A stretch of 64,000 nucleotides of DNA, taken from the NCBI RefSeq assembly GCF_040807025.1, contig NC_090981.1:45685317-45749316 (forward strand). Direction: 5' to 3'. Shown here in pieces: positions 49,479 through 62,172 of this stretch (position 1 is its first letter; every line of letters starts with the position of its first letter). The DNA comes from Struthio camelus (Eukaryota; Chordata; Aves; Struthioniformes; Struthionidae). A program made the translations under genes and the position numbers. The notes under the pieces are model-generated. The model did not search any database and was not told the DNA's origin. It saw nothing but the letters and a program-made list of their open reading frames with translations.

Positions 49479-52400
49479 ACTAAGTCTGACCATTCTTTTC
49501 ATGATGATCTGCTTTTTATGAAAAGGAATATTTCTGTGAGCATTCCAATTAAAATTTCAGTAATTTTCTCCACTAATATTTCAGTGAAAAGTTTTAGGGA
49601 ACTTTTCAACAGGTCCTACAGCTGACTAAATTCTAAGCAAAACAGAAACATTAGATGAAACAAAAATGCTATAAATATCCCATTTTGTTGAGTAGAAATA
49701 CAAAGCTTCAATTAAAAGTGTACGCCAAAATGAAAAACGCTGAAACATTTTAACTAGTACCAACCCTGACTGCCAAACCATGCCAAGAAACTCTTTCCCC
49801 CACCCGCTCTTACAAATTCTACTCTTACACTTACAGGTTACTCTCTACATACAGTAAATTACAGGTTGGGCTCGTAGACCTGCCTGCAATTTAGGTTGCC
49901 CAATACTTCCTGTTATAATAACCTGTTTCCAATTGCTTTTAAATTTGCCAAACTGTAACCATTTGATCTGAAATTCTCCATGCTGGACATATTCTTCTGG
50001 CTGGTTTTCAGGAAATGAGGAAAATTCCAGCCGAACTATTTTTGCTGCTTCTGAAATGAAAGCAAGTTATACATTATTTTACAATTATTGTTGTTAATAA
50101 TTAAAAATATGCAGTACTCGTGTTCTAGAGCAAAGATCTGAAATCCGGCAGAGTGACTTTTGTTTTGAAAATATCCTTTTTGCTATTCTCATGAAAACAC
50201 ACGTACATTTATCCACGTTATATGCCTCTGAAAACACGCAGTTCATACATCTTCAGTAGTGAATTGCTGTAGTTATATACCCAGAAGTTTCTGAAATGCC
50301 TTGAAATGCTCGAGCCTCCCACAGCTCTTACAGTTGGCTCAACTGCACGAGTCCTTTCTCCCAAGTAACTGTGTTCCCTCCAGGCCACAACCACAGCCTT
50401 GAAGCTGGGCAGCCTATACCAACAGTATAGGTTGCTGCTAACCAGTTCAGGCTACAGCAAGGTAAACCAGGAGAACTGAAAAAGTGCAGCTTGTCCCTCA
50501 TGTGCCCTCAGTGACCCATTTCCTGGCAACAGATAACATGGCCGGAGGGATCTACCTGATTCAAATGTACAGGGAACAAACTGCAAGGGAACTGACGGAA
50601 CAATTTTTCCAGATCTTAAATCTAAGACACAAATTATAGATTGTGAGCTACAGTAAGTTGTTGTACATAAATCAGTGTTGTAGAAAAGATTATCCAGATA
50701 GTATCTCATTATTTCCTTCATGTTCTCAGTGGACTATGCATGTATAATTAAAAACAAAATGTACTTTGTGCCTTGTGTTTCATAGTGTAATTTAATCATC
50801 GTGTCCTTGTGAAATGTATTTGAAACAGATATTATTTCTTTCCATGCCGGGGACATTTTTTTTCCAAAACTGCTGATGTTCTAGTCCCGTTGTGTGGCGG
50901 TCACCGGCACCAGCACCTAAGATCTGTGGAACTAATGGCATCAGCGTCTGTGATGCCCAGCCTGAAGGGCCCCAACTCTCTCAATCCAGGCTCATTGGCC
51001 TCTTTATTATAATAAAATTCAGTGCCAAAAGCAACAGTAATGAATTACAAGGCTTAGAAATTAAGGGTCTTTAGTTAGCAAAGCATTTGCTCAAGGCTTG
51101 TTGAGTAGGGGTGAACTTGAACACATGTTGGTGTGTGTGCTGAATCAGGCAGAGAGTATGCAAAGAAAATCATGCTTTTCATAGCAATTCTTTTTTGGCC
51201 ATTTCAGTCACCAAATTGTATCAGTCAGCATCAAAGAATCCGAAATATTGCTGCTTCCTCATACAAAAATTACCCTGAAGTTTTACCCTCTGTGTTTAAT
51301 GAAAAATTACTGTCTGTGTTTAATAGATACTAAATAGTGATCCTTAATTTTTTTATTTTTGAATATATAATATTTGATGTGTTCATACTTGTGATTTGTG
51401 GTGGAGAGTTATGGCTATACAATTCTTCCAGCGAAGGGCAGTTTTACTGTTGTTATCAGTCTCTCCCCATTCAATTATAGATCTTCTGTATTCCTACCCC
51501 ACATCTTCCACTTCTCTGTCTGCAAATTATCCCCTCTTTTCAAAATTAAATTGTTTAGAGCACTGGAGTACAGGTTCCCTAAAGAAAATGGGGATGCCAC
51601 AATCCCCAATATGTATGGCATGAGGAGGCAGGCATTCTTGCTTACATTTGCAACTCTGAGAGACTCGTTGCTTGACGCTCATCAAAACATTCACCTTCTC
51701 CAGGTCTCATTTTTCTTACATATAAAAAGGGATACGGCTTTGTATTTTGTAAAATGCTTTAAGATAAAATATGGCCAGTAAGAGAGAGGGAGATTAAAAT
51801 TTTATATAGCATCAGACAAGTTACCATAGCTCAGCTTTCCAGCTCCTTTAACAGCAGCTGCCAGCGAGCTCAATAGTTACTCATTATCTGAAAATCACCT
51901 TTACTGAAATAACTAACCTTGGGCTCTGTATTTTAACATAAATTGTAAAATTGTAGCCATAAAATGCTGTTAATAAAGCACAGCTTACACACACACACAC
52001 ATATATATATATAAAAACATATATACTTTGCGCTTGAGGAAAAAATCAGCTGGTTATTTAGACCACCTTCTTCCTTTACCGCCAGCAGCATGAACACAGT
52101 ACTTAGAAGCATCAAACACATTTCAAGGTGGAAGTAGCCACAGCACGGGTAAAGAAGCTCCACAGAGGCAAAACCGTTACCAGAATACGAGGCATTGCCA
52201 GTACCAACGGGAAGACATGGAAGGAACACGTAACCTTCAGACCCTACCTGCATTTGCAGTTTAAGATTTAGATTCCTTAACAATCATCTGATTAAAAGTG
52301 AATACAGAAATGTTACTTTAAACTACTCCCCATTCTGAAGGCTTTTAGATGTTTTGAAGACATAACAAAGGAGTAATATATTTTTCAGAGGTGTGCTGTT

Positions 52401-53620
52401 GCTTACACTAAGGTATCAATTTGCAAGTCATGTACAGAAAGTTTTCAAGCACAGGAGGAACCATTTAAGAATCCTTAGCCTGAACTCATGATATTATCCA
52501 GTTATTGATAAAACCATGTACAACATCCAAATCTAATTAAAAGACAAGAGTAAAATGATTCTCTCATGCTTTCTTCTAAAACAAAGCAATTCATTTTCAT
52601 TAAATCTATATAAGATTTTATTTTCTTAGAGATCTTATTGCTTTGTATCCCTGACATACAGCAGCGTTTTACAAATAGTCGTTATTTCTTGTATGCAACA
52701 AACCACATGACCTCCCTCAGACAAAGTTTTTCCTTTGAAGATAACTAGCCTAAATCAGAGGACAGAAAAAATATAAAATATGTAATGCCTCAAAATTTGA
52801 TATTATGTTACCAGTTAGATGTTGAGCTTCTGCGATAAAATCCTGAGTAAGACACTAGAGATAACGATGGGAGAAATTTATGCTCCTATATATAACATTT
52901 TCATTCTGAAAACTCCCATTCTGATGCTAAATTGCATACGTCCCTTATATTTTATGTTAAATTCTAACTATTTATCATAATGCTTCTGAACAAGCCCTAG
53001 AGTGCCTTCTTTTTAATGAAGTCAGAAATATCTTTACACCTTTCATGCAGCTTTCCCTTTTGATGAAATGAATATATTACATAGTTAAACGACAGAAATA
53101 TTAGATCAGCACCTGAAACGTCTTCGGTTATCTTGAGGAAATCATCCAGAGAGTATCATTTTTGCCATGGATGTTGGCCAGGAATAATAATAAAGTTTCA
53201 ATATCAATTTTTAATATTTTAGGAACTTTCCTGATAACTAAATAGCTGCTATTCCAATAGAAACATTATGGATTTATTTGCCAAATCATTCTGCAGTGGC
53301 ATAATAAGTCATACCTGTGGAGCTAGCAAAACGGGGTACTAAACAGAATTAAGATCATATTAACCAAATCTGCATGAGGCACGATCTCTATTCTCAAAGG
53401 CTTCCCAGCCCACAAAGCACCCGGAGAGGTTTTGCCAGACACGCCATCTCAATCCCCGCTTTGGGTATGGATTAGCTATCACCCTATCCATTTTGGACAC
53501 CAACAAGAAATAGCATCCCTTCTGCTGCAGAGCAAATCTGTCTAAGGGATCCTAGTTAGATACCTTCTAATTCCTAGGTGCTCAGGAAGATAATCTACAA
53601 TACAGCAAAGGTAATCATCA
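49479..53620. other. Intergenic; no gene seen
   Basis: It contains a compound (AC)7/(AT)n microsatellite at 51987-52013 and a repeated TCTGTGTTTAAT near 51289 and 51313. A 127-codon plus-strand frame at 51.4-51.8 kb has no recognisable domain and no supporting signals, so I treat it as chance. Confidence 0.4.
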
Positions 53621-54085
53621 CCAGTCCAACCTGGAAAAGGCCTGTGAGATCAAACAGATCTGTGTTTCACTGACCACTTCATTTCACCGAGTTATTCCAG
53701 ATAAAGCCTAATAAATCATACTTGGTGAAAGTCTGTCTTCTAGTAGGGCTTTCACAAGTCTTGATCTGAAGACATTAAGAGCTGACAACTCTAGCATTTT
53801 TCTGAGCAGTTTGTTCCAATGGTTAATCTCATTCACTATGAAAAATGTTTCCTTTTCTCTTTGAACTGAGTGGCCTTGGCCTCCAGCTGACACTCTCCTA
53901 CTAAAGAACCTTTTTATATTTCTAATGACAATACCTAGAGACTATAATTAAGTCACCACAGAATCTTTTTTTCTTTTTTTGCTAGGCTGAAGAGATAAAG
54001 CTTTTTAAGTCTCTCTTGGAATGCTGTTTTCTCTTAGCTCTCATATAAGTCCTGTGGCTCTTTTCTGCCTTCTCCAGCTTCCACA
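53621..54085 (-). mobile_element. CR1-type LINE, 3' end fragment
   Basis: Read on the minus strand this follows the layout of the CR1 3' region in birds and reptiles. It runs from a GGAGAAGGCAGAAAAGAGCC segment, through a GTGACTTAATTATAGTCT segment, then GTGAATGAGATTAACCATTGGAACAA, and ends near CTCACAGGCC with a TTCCAGGTTGG-like tail. It is 5'-truncated, as most CR1 copies are, and diverged, indicating an old insertion. The open frame across it is a relic of the 3' region and not a gene. Family identification is from remembered consensus patterns, not an alignment. Confidence 0.65.
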
Positions 54086-54180
54086 CTGGGTCAAGCAGAA
54101 GGTTGATCTGCACAGTATCCTATCTCCAGCAGTGGCTAAAAGCAGATGCCTAAGCAGAGTAAAAGAATAGGGCTAGCATA
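54081..54180 (-). mobile_element. Second LINE/CR1-like 3' end abutting the first
   Basis: On the minus strand, GCCACTGCTGGAGATAGGAT followed by ACTG...CTTGACCCAGTGTGG resembles a common reptile/bird LINE 3' terminus, which reads roughly as gccactg-ttggagacaggat then tctgacccagtatgg. It ends where the CR1 fragment at 53621-54085 begins, in the same orientation. Either one element landed at the tail of another or one composite element is involved. Confidence 0.4.
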
Positions 54181-54496
54181 TGTGATATTTCCTTCTGCAC
54201 TCTTCTGACCATCCTCTACTTTTCAACGACTTCCTGAATATTTACTCCTCATTAATTTCTCTTCCAGGACTGGAACTTGTTGAGCCTCATTCTGAAAACA
54301 TGCAAACTTACAGCATCGACAGCAGTCCTGGTAAGGATTTCCAGAACATACAGAATCACCTACAAACACTTACTACCTTCACTGAAAAATATGAATACCA
54401 AAACTGCATGCAATTGCTGTGCCTGTTTTACCCCTGCTATATACAGAAGTAGTATCAGTAGTCTGCTCTTACGCAATACTCCTGCACTCTACCACC

Positions 54497-54520
54497 ATGA
54501 GACTGTTTATGAGACTGTTT
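54497..54520 (+). repeat. Perfect 12-bp tandem duplication
   Basis: ATGAGACTGTTT occurs twice in a row without mismatch. A minor local slippage product. Confidence 0.9.
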
Positions 54521-54745
54521 AAACGATTTCCCATTGTCTCATAACAATTCACATCGAACTGACTACTAGAACCAGCCTTTAGATACTTTCAAAAGTCTGT
54601 ACTTTTTGGAATATAGTTCATCAAGCTGTAGTCATGGCCTAGATGTGTAACTTTGTCCATGTTACAGAAATTTTAGTCTAATGGCCCTACATTAACCTTT
54701 CTGCAATCACCTTCGTCTGGCTTGTAGTGACCAGAAATTATTGAA

Positions 54746-54759
54746 TCAGACATGTCTGA
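54746..54759. repeat. 14-bp perfect palindrome with p53-type half-site
   Basis: TCAGACATGTCTGA is fully self-complementary, and its centre AGACATGTCT matches RRRCWWGYYY. It is an isolated half-site inside a likely decayed LINE. Confidence 0.8.
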
Positions 54760-55880
54760 CAAAACTTGGTTTCCGTTAAAACTACTTACATTGAATTAAT
54801 TATGCTCATCATTTAATTCTTTAGCAGCAGAACAATATTATTCTTTCCCATTGACTTGCTGAAGACTGATTTCAGGCTCTCTAACCAATAGTCACCTATT
54901 TGCCCTTTTTGAACACTGGAACTCATTAGCACTGTTCTACTACGGTGGCATATACCTGGTATCCCAAGATTAACAGCAGCGGGGAAAAAAAAACCCCTAT
55001 CAATTCTTGTAGGTTTGTAGAGTGCAAGTTATCCTATCTTACTCATCTAAAAATGTTTATTCTTACTAGATATTGCTTAATATCCTCCTCACTTCATAAT
55101 GCACAGGAAAGTACCAGATTGTTCTCATATGATATGATTACATCATGTTGCTTCTTTCTAAATGCAGAAGAGAAACAGTAAATGAAAAATTGTCTTGTTT
55201 GTCATTAACAATATTAGCATCTCCATCTAGTACAGTGTCTGTAAGACAAAGGGGATTTTTTCTGATTCTTACTATATTAACTGCTACATCTTATTGACCA
55301 TAAACCTTTCATTCTTAGTTTTTTTCTTGATGCCCTTACCTTCCTTTATAATTTTTTGACACTTCACAATTTCTCATTTTATATTTATTTCCTACTCCTG
55401 ATCCCCACTTCTGATTCATTTATTTCTAACAGCCGTTTTTATTGGTAAACGGATCAGTTCTTAGGCAGAACTGTTTTTAAGTTGTGAAATCGTGGGATTT
55501 TTTGGCCATTTAATTTCTAAAGTCCTACCACTTCTCATTCACGTTTTTTCTTCCAATTAATTTTACTCATTGGTCTCCTTAGCAATGTTATATTTAGCCC
55601 TTTTAATTCATCAGCAGTATAGTGTGAGCAAGTATTGGTTCGGTCTGTTCTGTTAATCAATGCTGAACAAAATTAGGTCATAAGTATTGGTTTCTAGGCA
55701 ACCGTCAACTTCCAATTCAGCAATTAATTCATCTTTATCTATCCTAGTTAGGTCCAAAATAGATTATTTGTTGCTTAGTGCCATTTCTTTTCTATCATCT
55801 ATACTTTTTACAATTGCCAATGATGATTAGGGATTTCCAGCCCCATAAATTGAACTTCCCAATAACATCACATTTTTTCT

Positions 55881-58800
55881 TTCCACAACAGGAAAATATT
55901 GTTTAGCATATATTCATGAAGTAGAGGATGGTGAAATAAGAAATAATATCCAGCTGCCAGGAAGAAGCAGAAGTAGTCAAGCAATATACTGGTGCGTAAT
56001 CTCATGTTCCTTGGCATGTTAATGAAAAGATAAGGATCTATATCTATCCAAGGATAAATATGTGCCGTTTTTAATTTGTAAAATAATAACAAGCATTCAG
56101 TAGCCTTTCATAAATCAGTATGCATTGAGCTACTGGGTTTTTTTCTGCTATTTTTAACAATGACATTCACCCCAACCCTTCTACAACCATTATGAAAATG
56201 CCTCACTCCAGTTTCATCCTTCCACCAACTGCTTTCCTCCCTTTTCCTTCGATATGAGCTACCACATAACCCTACTCTTGACATCTAGCCTCTCTAATCC
56301 CTTCAGTAATCAGTTCGGTCCTCCACACCTCTAGATATGCAACTCCCACTCACCACATCTCCAGCTCCCAGCTCTGTCCTTACCATGCCCTATGTAACCA
56401 GCTCTACACTTCTGGAAAATCCCTCCAGGAAATCTCCATTTAACTCAGCTACTACCCACCATTTCTAAATGCATTTGGAAATGGTTCAGTTTTTCAGAGG
56501 GGAAGCAGAGATTCTGACCTTGTGATTCGCTTCCTCTTGCAGTACTTTTACTTCCGCTACACCAAATGACTGTAAACATTAGAATTATTTGCTGTCTGAT
56601 GAGCTGTTAAAACAGGGCTTAATACAATTCTGTGACAAACAAGATCAGAACCTGGTTGACCCTGATCACTGATTAAAATGAGCAAGGTTTTGCTCCTCCT
56701 CCCCTCCCCACCATGAAGTACATGTCATATTACATACTAATATACGACAGAACTATTTGTACAGGAAAATTAATTGTAATAGCATTAGAAGCTCAAGTGA
56801 CAGAGTAAATATTCCACTTGATCTCTGCAAACATGGACTCTAAGCCTTACAGTTCCCTTTATTGAGTCAGCATATTAACTGAGAGCCTCCAAGGCACAGA
56901 GAAGTTCAAGGCTTTCTTCAGTTACAACAAAATTTAAACCTTTCATTTAGTCTTTTTACTATTCAGATTTGACCATATGGCTTGAAAGCAATCCAGAGGC
57001 AGCCTACATGCTGGACCTACATCAGATGACCAGCAGCAGGGACTGCTGTGGCCATCACCTAGCCATCTCGTGACTCCATTGCATGCCCAACCCTTTCTGT
57101 CTTTTGCAGTGGAGCAGCAGAATGCCTAGAAAGCCATTAGCCATTAACCACTTCCCAAGTTACCCCTCTCTTGAGTCTCCAGTTTTATCCTTTCCCTTTA
57201 ATTTGAAGCTTTTGTTGTGAAGTCAGCCAAAGTCCAATTTGAGTTTCTGGTGCAGGAAAAAGTTAATCGCAAATACAATGAAATTTAAAGAAATAAATAC
57301 ATTACTAACTTGAGAAGGCAACAGTATGTTACAGACTAAGATTACAAATTAAACCAACTTTTTCATTTCTTTACTACAGTGAACACAAAGTTAGGGTGGA
57401 ATAAATACAGGTTTCAGAAGTTTTGAATTTGAATTGAAGCATGGATTTACAAACCCTGAAACAGGCTGCTTTTGCCAGGTAACTAGCTTTTGGCACATTT
57501 AAATGAATGTGATTGTTTCTGTGCAGCGTCAAGGCAATTAGCTCCTGTTTCTAAAACATACGACTATAATCAGGTTTCCTTATTTTCTTGGGGGATTTTA
57601 TTTCACAGCCTTGGAACAGTGTCAGAATAAGCTTGTTTCCTATACAGACAAGCTTCATGCCTCCAATGGAAAGTTTCGTTGTGCAAGAACAGAAAAGATG
57701 TCTTCATCTAGATTATCTTTTTCATTCCAAGATCAGGTCTTTGCAATAAGGAATGAGAACGAACTTGAACTTGATTCATAGGCTCCAAGAAGCTGGTATA
57801 AAAATCAGCAGACAAGTTTGATGCGTTTTGAAAGCACCTCACAACATTACCAATTAACCTTCTGCCTTGAGTGCGGTTTTCGGCATAACATGATCCCGTT
57901 TAGTTACTCTCTGATGCAGACTGAGGGAGCTGGCTTCAATAAAAACTAACTGCAAAATATCCTTGAGACAGGTATACATTGTAACACTTATTTGTGGTGC
58001 ACAATACGGTTTATGTTTCTCTTCTCCCTACACACAAGGCTATCCAGCTGATGCTAATATAAGTCTATACATTCATGTGGGCATTTTTAAAGGCATGTAA
58101 CAGCAGACATATTCCTGCAGTTTTCTCAGTTACAATTTACTGCATAACATGCATATGGTAAAGCGCATGGAAAATACATACCTAGTCAATTAAATTACAA
58201 TCATTACCATCAATACTGTCCTAAGCCTAACTTTTAAATATTATCATGACATACTTTTGTTTATGATTACTGCATTTGCAAGTTATCTAGTTTAACCTAA
58301 GACTTCTGGTTTATGCAGAGAAAAGTCTCCCTCATGTGGAAATTTGCCTAGCAACTGTAAAAGACAGGCCACATTTTGCTTCTTGATAATACTTACATTG
58401 CTTAGATTTGAAGATTTTTTTTGGAAAGTATCGCTTAGCAGCTTTTGGCAACATTTTAGATCATCAAAACTACCATCATAGTGTGAAAGGGGAAAAAAAA
58501 AACCCTCTGATAAGACAGGATCACAATAATTTAAATAGCTGTTTAAAAAGAAAGCAAGCAAAATACTTCCAAATCCAGTCAGAACGTAATGGAAATTAAC
58601 GTAGGCAAAATTCACACGATTTATCTTGCATCCATTCTGCAAAAAGAATCAGTCTCCTTAGCTTTCCTGTAGAGTGGTTCTTTTGAATACTTACTGCTCA
58701 AGAGGTTCCCACTTATGTGACTTTCATGTATGATATTTTCATGACTCCAGCAGAACTGGGGTCTAAAACTGTAACCAACTGCAAGAGTTAGAATTCACTT

Positions 58801-60079
58801 ACTTATGTGGTGTGGTAAAACTAAATGGTTTATATGTCTTGGCTATAAGCTTTTAAGTTTCCTCACATTTATAACCAGTGTAGTTCAAAAATATGTCCTA
58901 TCAAATTTTCCATTTTGGAATAAAAGCCCAAGAGGAAACAAAAAGTTCTCTCTCTTTTTTCCCCAGTAGAAATGCTTTAAAGAAAAAAAAAAGTTTCAAG
59001 GTAAGATTCACAAGTTTTTTTTCCCTGAAACATGGAGATTTGACCTCAAGTGAATGTTTTCAGTTTTCTTCTGCTAGAAACAGAGGAAAAAGTTTTTTGA
59101 ATTGACCGGGCATATCGTCTTATTTTGTGGTTGAACCAACAAATAAAATACCAACCATATTTACAGCTATGGTTCAAATGTCTAAGAAAAGCTAATTAGT
59201 AACCAAATTAAAGTTTTGTTCTTATGAATGTTGTACTACCAAAACAAGGTATGATATCTAAACACAAGAATAGTGCACTTGGATGAGCATTTTTATTTGG
59301 GTGATGTAGAACTGGCTTGTAAGATATTTTCCCTGATCTTTCAGAAAAGCTATAAAATAATTACTGGATTACTTTCACACTCAAACAGCTGAAATCATTA
59401 AATCTCTGAAGCTTTTTTTGTGATACCTCTGCATACCACACTGGCTAGGACCAGTAAAAATAATTGACTTTTACTATTCACACTGGGGAGATAGTCCTCC
59501 TCTTCTCTCTTACACATATTTATATATATATATATATATATAAAAAATATATATACGTATGTGTGTGCACGCGTGCATGCATGTGCTTATACATATACAG
59601 TGCATATGTGTGTGTTTGTGTGTGTAGGTATTTTTTTTTCCAAAATACTTCACAGACCAACTGAAACCATTAATAATTGTTCAGGTATGACTTGTTAGCG
59701 ATTGCCAGTGTTGGTATAATTTGGAAAACAAAAGCTCTGACTAGTAATAATCAACAAAAAAAAGAAAGTAGTGGTAGAAGTGCCAGGCTCATAGATTTTA
59801 CCTGTTTCTCTTCAATGAAGGGAATAAAAGGGTAGTTCACATTAATCTTTTTTGGTTTTAGTTATATAGTATAGTTTCATAAATAATACAAGAATATAAC
59901 ATGCATCAGAACAAAATATAAAGGTATCACACAAGTCTCTCAGCTGTAAAGCTGTTTGGGAGAAGGCTCTCAGTCTTGAAATTTATCAGGAAATTAGACT
60001 GAACCCAAAACATGATGAAAACAAACACATCTCTCCCAAACATACATTTGTGAGCCATCAATACAATAGAAGAACACAG
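55881..60079. other. Intergenic downstream of NLN; no gene seen
   Basis: AT-rich, with an 8-bp inverted repeat AAGCTTGT/ACAAGCTT near 57630-57653 and the TA/TG microsatellite at 59516-59620. Plus-strand pyrimidine-rich runs resemble acceptors, but no exon follows. The NLN 3' UTR could extend into this region if distal poly(A) signals are used. Confidence 0.4.
59516..59626. repeat. Compound (TA)n / alternating TG-CG microsatellite
   Basis: A long alternating TA run is followed by alternating purine-pyrimidine DNA including GTGTGTGCACGCGTGCATGC and later TGTGTGTGTTTGTGTGTG. Alternating TG/CG DNA of this kind is a classic Z-DNA-forming sequence, while the TA part melts easily. It lies about 0.5 kb past the putative NLN poly(A) site. 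Confidence 0.85.
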
Positions 60080-60467
60080 AATAAAAATGCATCTGTTTCT
60101 TTTATTGCTAGTAGTGTCCTTCCCACTCATCCCCCCAAGTTTAAAATTTGTTCACAAGACATACTTTAAACGCATCTATAAAAAGAGATACAGGACAGCA
60201 ACTCCCCATATTGATTAGCATTATTTCATAACAATTCACATATAAATTACCATCCACATTTCTCAGCTTCTGCACATCTCAGAATTGTTTCCCATGTGTT
60301 GAATTTTGCAGCCCTTTGCAATTAAAAAGTCACATTACTTATACAATTAGAAAAAAATCATCAAAATGTGACCCAAGTGACCTAGAATGATACACAGTAA
60401 GATGTGAAATACACTGACATTTCCAGCTCATTTCATAATCATGTGCTACTACAAAGGAAACATAATT
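60080..60467 (-). other. NLN 3' UTR (proximal form)
   Basis: Minus-strand sequence between the NLN stop codon and the first good poly(A) signal, about 390 nt. The end is placed about 20 nt past the AATAAA hexamer. Longer isoforms are possible, because other TTTATT matches (AATAAA on the minus strand) occur further left, for example near 59292. Confidence 0.4.
60101..60106 (-). terminator. Candidate NLN polyadenylation signal
   Basis: AATAAA on the minus strand, about 362 nt past the stop codon. It is followed within about 50 nt by T- and GT-rich sequence, as expected for the downstream element. Confidence 0.45.
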
Positions 60468-60602
60468 TTACTGAACACACAAACCCTTACTCAATAGGAA
60501 AGCTCTCTGGCTTGGTTTACGCTCCAAGAAATTTTGAAGCATATCCATCCCATCCAAAGATCCTCCAGGTTTCAAAATAAGGTTTCTGTATTTCATCCCA
60601 GC
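60468..60602 (-). CDS. NLN: Neurolysin, last coding exon (C-terminal 44 residues)
   Basis: Minus-strand exon in phase 0 that ends in TAA (60470-60468). Its peptide starts [20 protein letters not shown], then has a [20 protein letters not shown] segment and ends LCVQ. In the M3 metallopeptidase family this C-terminal block (G-M-x-Y-R, ILKPGGS, F-L-x-R, AFL-x-S-x-GL) occurs in neurolysin and thimet oligopeptidase. [19 protein letters not shown] matches neurolysin, whereas thimet oligopeptidase has YRSCILRPGGSEDASAML. Neurolysin is a zinc endopeptidase of mitochondria and cytosol that cleaves short neuropeptides such as neurotensin. The HExxH zinc site lies in an upstream exon beyond the window. 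This segment is part of the C-terminal helical region and carries no catalytic residue that I can identify. The last residues differ from the mammalian end as I recall it. The gene continues to the right, past position 64000. Confidence 0.93.
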   Translation of the reverse strand, partial: AGMKYRNLILKPGGSLDGMDMLQNFLERKPSQRAFLLSKGLCVQ

Positions 60603-60631
60603 CTGATAAAAGGTAAAGCAGAATGTTAGTA
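60603..60631 (-). promoter_or_regulatory. NLN last-intron branch point and splice acceptor
   Basis: On the minus strand TACTAAC (60631-60625), a perfect branch-point consensus with its A about 23 nt from the junction, leads through a short pyrimidine-rich stretch to TTTATCAG|GCTGGG at 60603/60602. This defines the 5' edge of the last coding exon and supports the gene being functional and not a retrocopy. Confidence 0.85.
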
Positions 60632-62172
60632 TTTCTTATCTTGCAAACTGCCTCTTCTCGGTATTTGTTGTGTATTTAAAAACCTACAGAAGATAAAACT
60701 GCTTCTCTTCCACATTTACTTAAAAATCAAATCCAGAGTATACCACAAGTATAAGGCTCAAGACAGCACAAGTTTAACCTATTCTCTAAGAAGAATCCTT
60801 TTTCTTGTGGTTCTGCACAGTTTTGGAAGTTACAATCACATAATGTGCCTAGTTTTTGGCAGACATTCCAGGGGTAGCTCACCCACACAGTCTTCTGTAA
60901 TGGTTTACCCCCAGGACTAACAGCCAGCGAAAGGGAACATAACAGCTATACTCTCTTAATTCATAATTCCTTTTTCTCTAGTCTCTCTTTGGACAACAGA
61001 AAACAGTTCTCCTATCTATAGTACTGTGGAATAACACGGCACACATACACATACTATACGCGTAAACATATCTAACTTCTCTATCAAAGTATCTTAAAGT
61101 AATGGAAACACAATTCATATTTCATATTTTCAGGAAGAAACATTACTTCAGAAGAAATGAGTGCCTTTAAAAAGAATGAACCAAGAGTTTGAGACAACAG
61201 TAAAATATGAGGTCTTTCTTAACAAGAGATTGTACTTCAAAGAATGTACCTGAACTATTTTGGGCCTTTGAGACATGAATATCAATGAGAAATTATTTTG
61301 CAGGCAGAAGTCCTATTTCCTTTATTTTTTTGTATTGAAGAAAACAAGGTTCTTCCTTTTAGTCATTGTATATACACATATACACTTCCCCCACCTCAAA
61401 GCTATGAGATTATAGGACTACAGAGCTTCCTGATAGCTGCAGTGCAAAACAGGCGTAGGTCCTTTAACTAACAGATTTCCAAAACTTAATTAATTGCATT
61501 ACCGGTTGCATCATCAGAATGAACAGCTGGAAAAACTAAAATGAAACAAAAAAAAAAAAATCACTTAAGCGTTGCTTATATATTGCCGATCGTGCTAGTT
61601 TCCCGAACGTTAACACAAATGAAGAAATTGTTCCTTTTAATTATCTGAATAAAACTGAATCTTTGGAGTTTGTAAAACGAGCCTTTCTCTACAGAGACAG
61701 CATCTCACCCAGTTCTAGGGAGACCAGAGGTAACTTCAGACAATGCACTTGAATTGACGAGTTTGACAGTTAAGGAAGTTACAGAGTTAAGTGTTTGCTG
61801 AAGAACTGTTACAGACACAGTCTCAAACTAATTTCTGTATCTCTTACTGAAAACAGGAAGAAGTTTTATTCTAACAGGAAGAGGTAAACCAAATTTCTAA
61901 AAACACTAGTCATGATACCGTAACCGTTTTCCGTTCCTGCTGTTCTGAAAACGAGTCTAAATCTAAATACAATGAAATATGAATAAATACAAAAAACATA
62001 CTGGTATCTAGTATCTGTTTATAAAAGATTATTTGTCCCATCCTAGAGAACTCTATTATGCTTGCAGGGAATGGAAGTAAAGAACAACAGGTTAAAAAGA
62101 CAACAGATTTGAGAAGATTGTATTGCTCTGAAGAGGGAGTTACATGAGCACCCAAGCAGACAGAGAGTGAGC

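Larger units (their letters stand above)
54181..55880 (-). mobile_element. Possible diverged LINE body upstream of the CR1 ends
   Basis: About 1.7 kb whose minus strand may be the upstream part of the LINE remnant. In particular, the 55.74-55.87 kb part (plus-strand TTAGGTCCAAAATAG, and AACATCACATTTTTTC at the right end) recalls a repeat seen antisense in reptile genomes. No intact reverse-transcriptase frame survives. It may simply be unique intergenic DNA. Confidence 0.25.

Noticed and set aside
51398-51781. 127-codon plus-strand frame
   Set aside because: No recognisable domain, start context or exon signals; overlaps another frame of similar quality.
53708-53893. 61-codon minus-strand frame containing an INHWNKLL-like stretch
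   Set aside because: This is the translated 3' region of a CR1 LINE fragment and not an independent gene.
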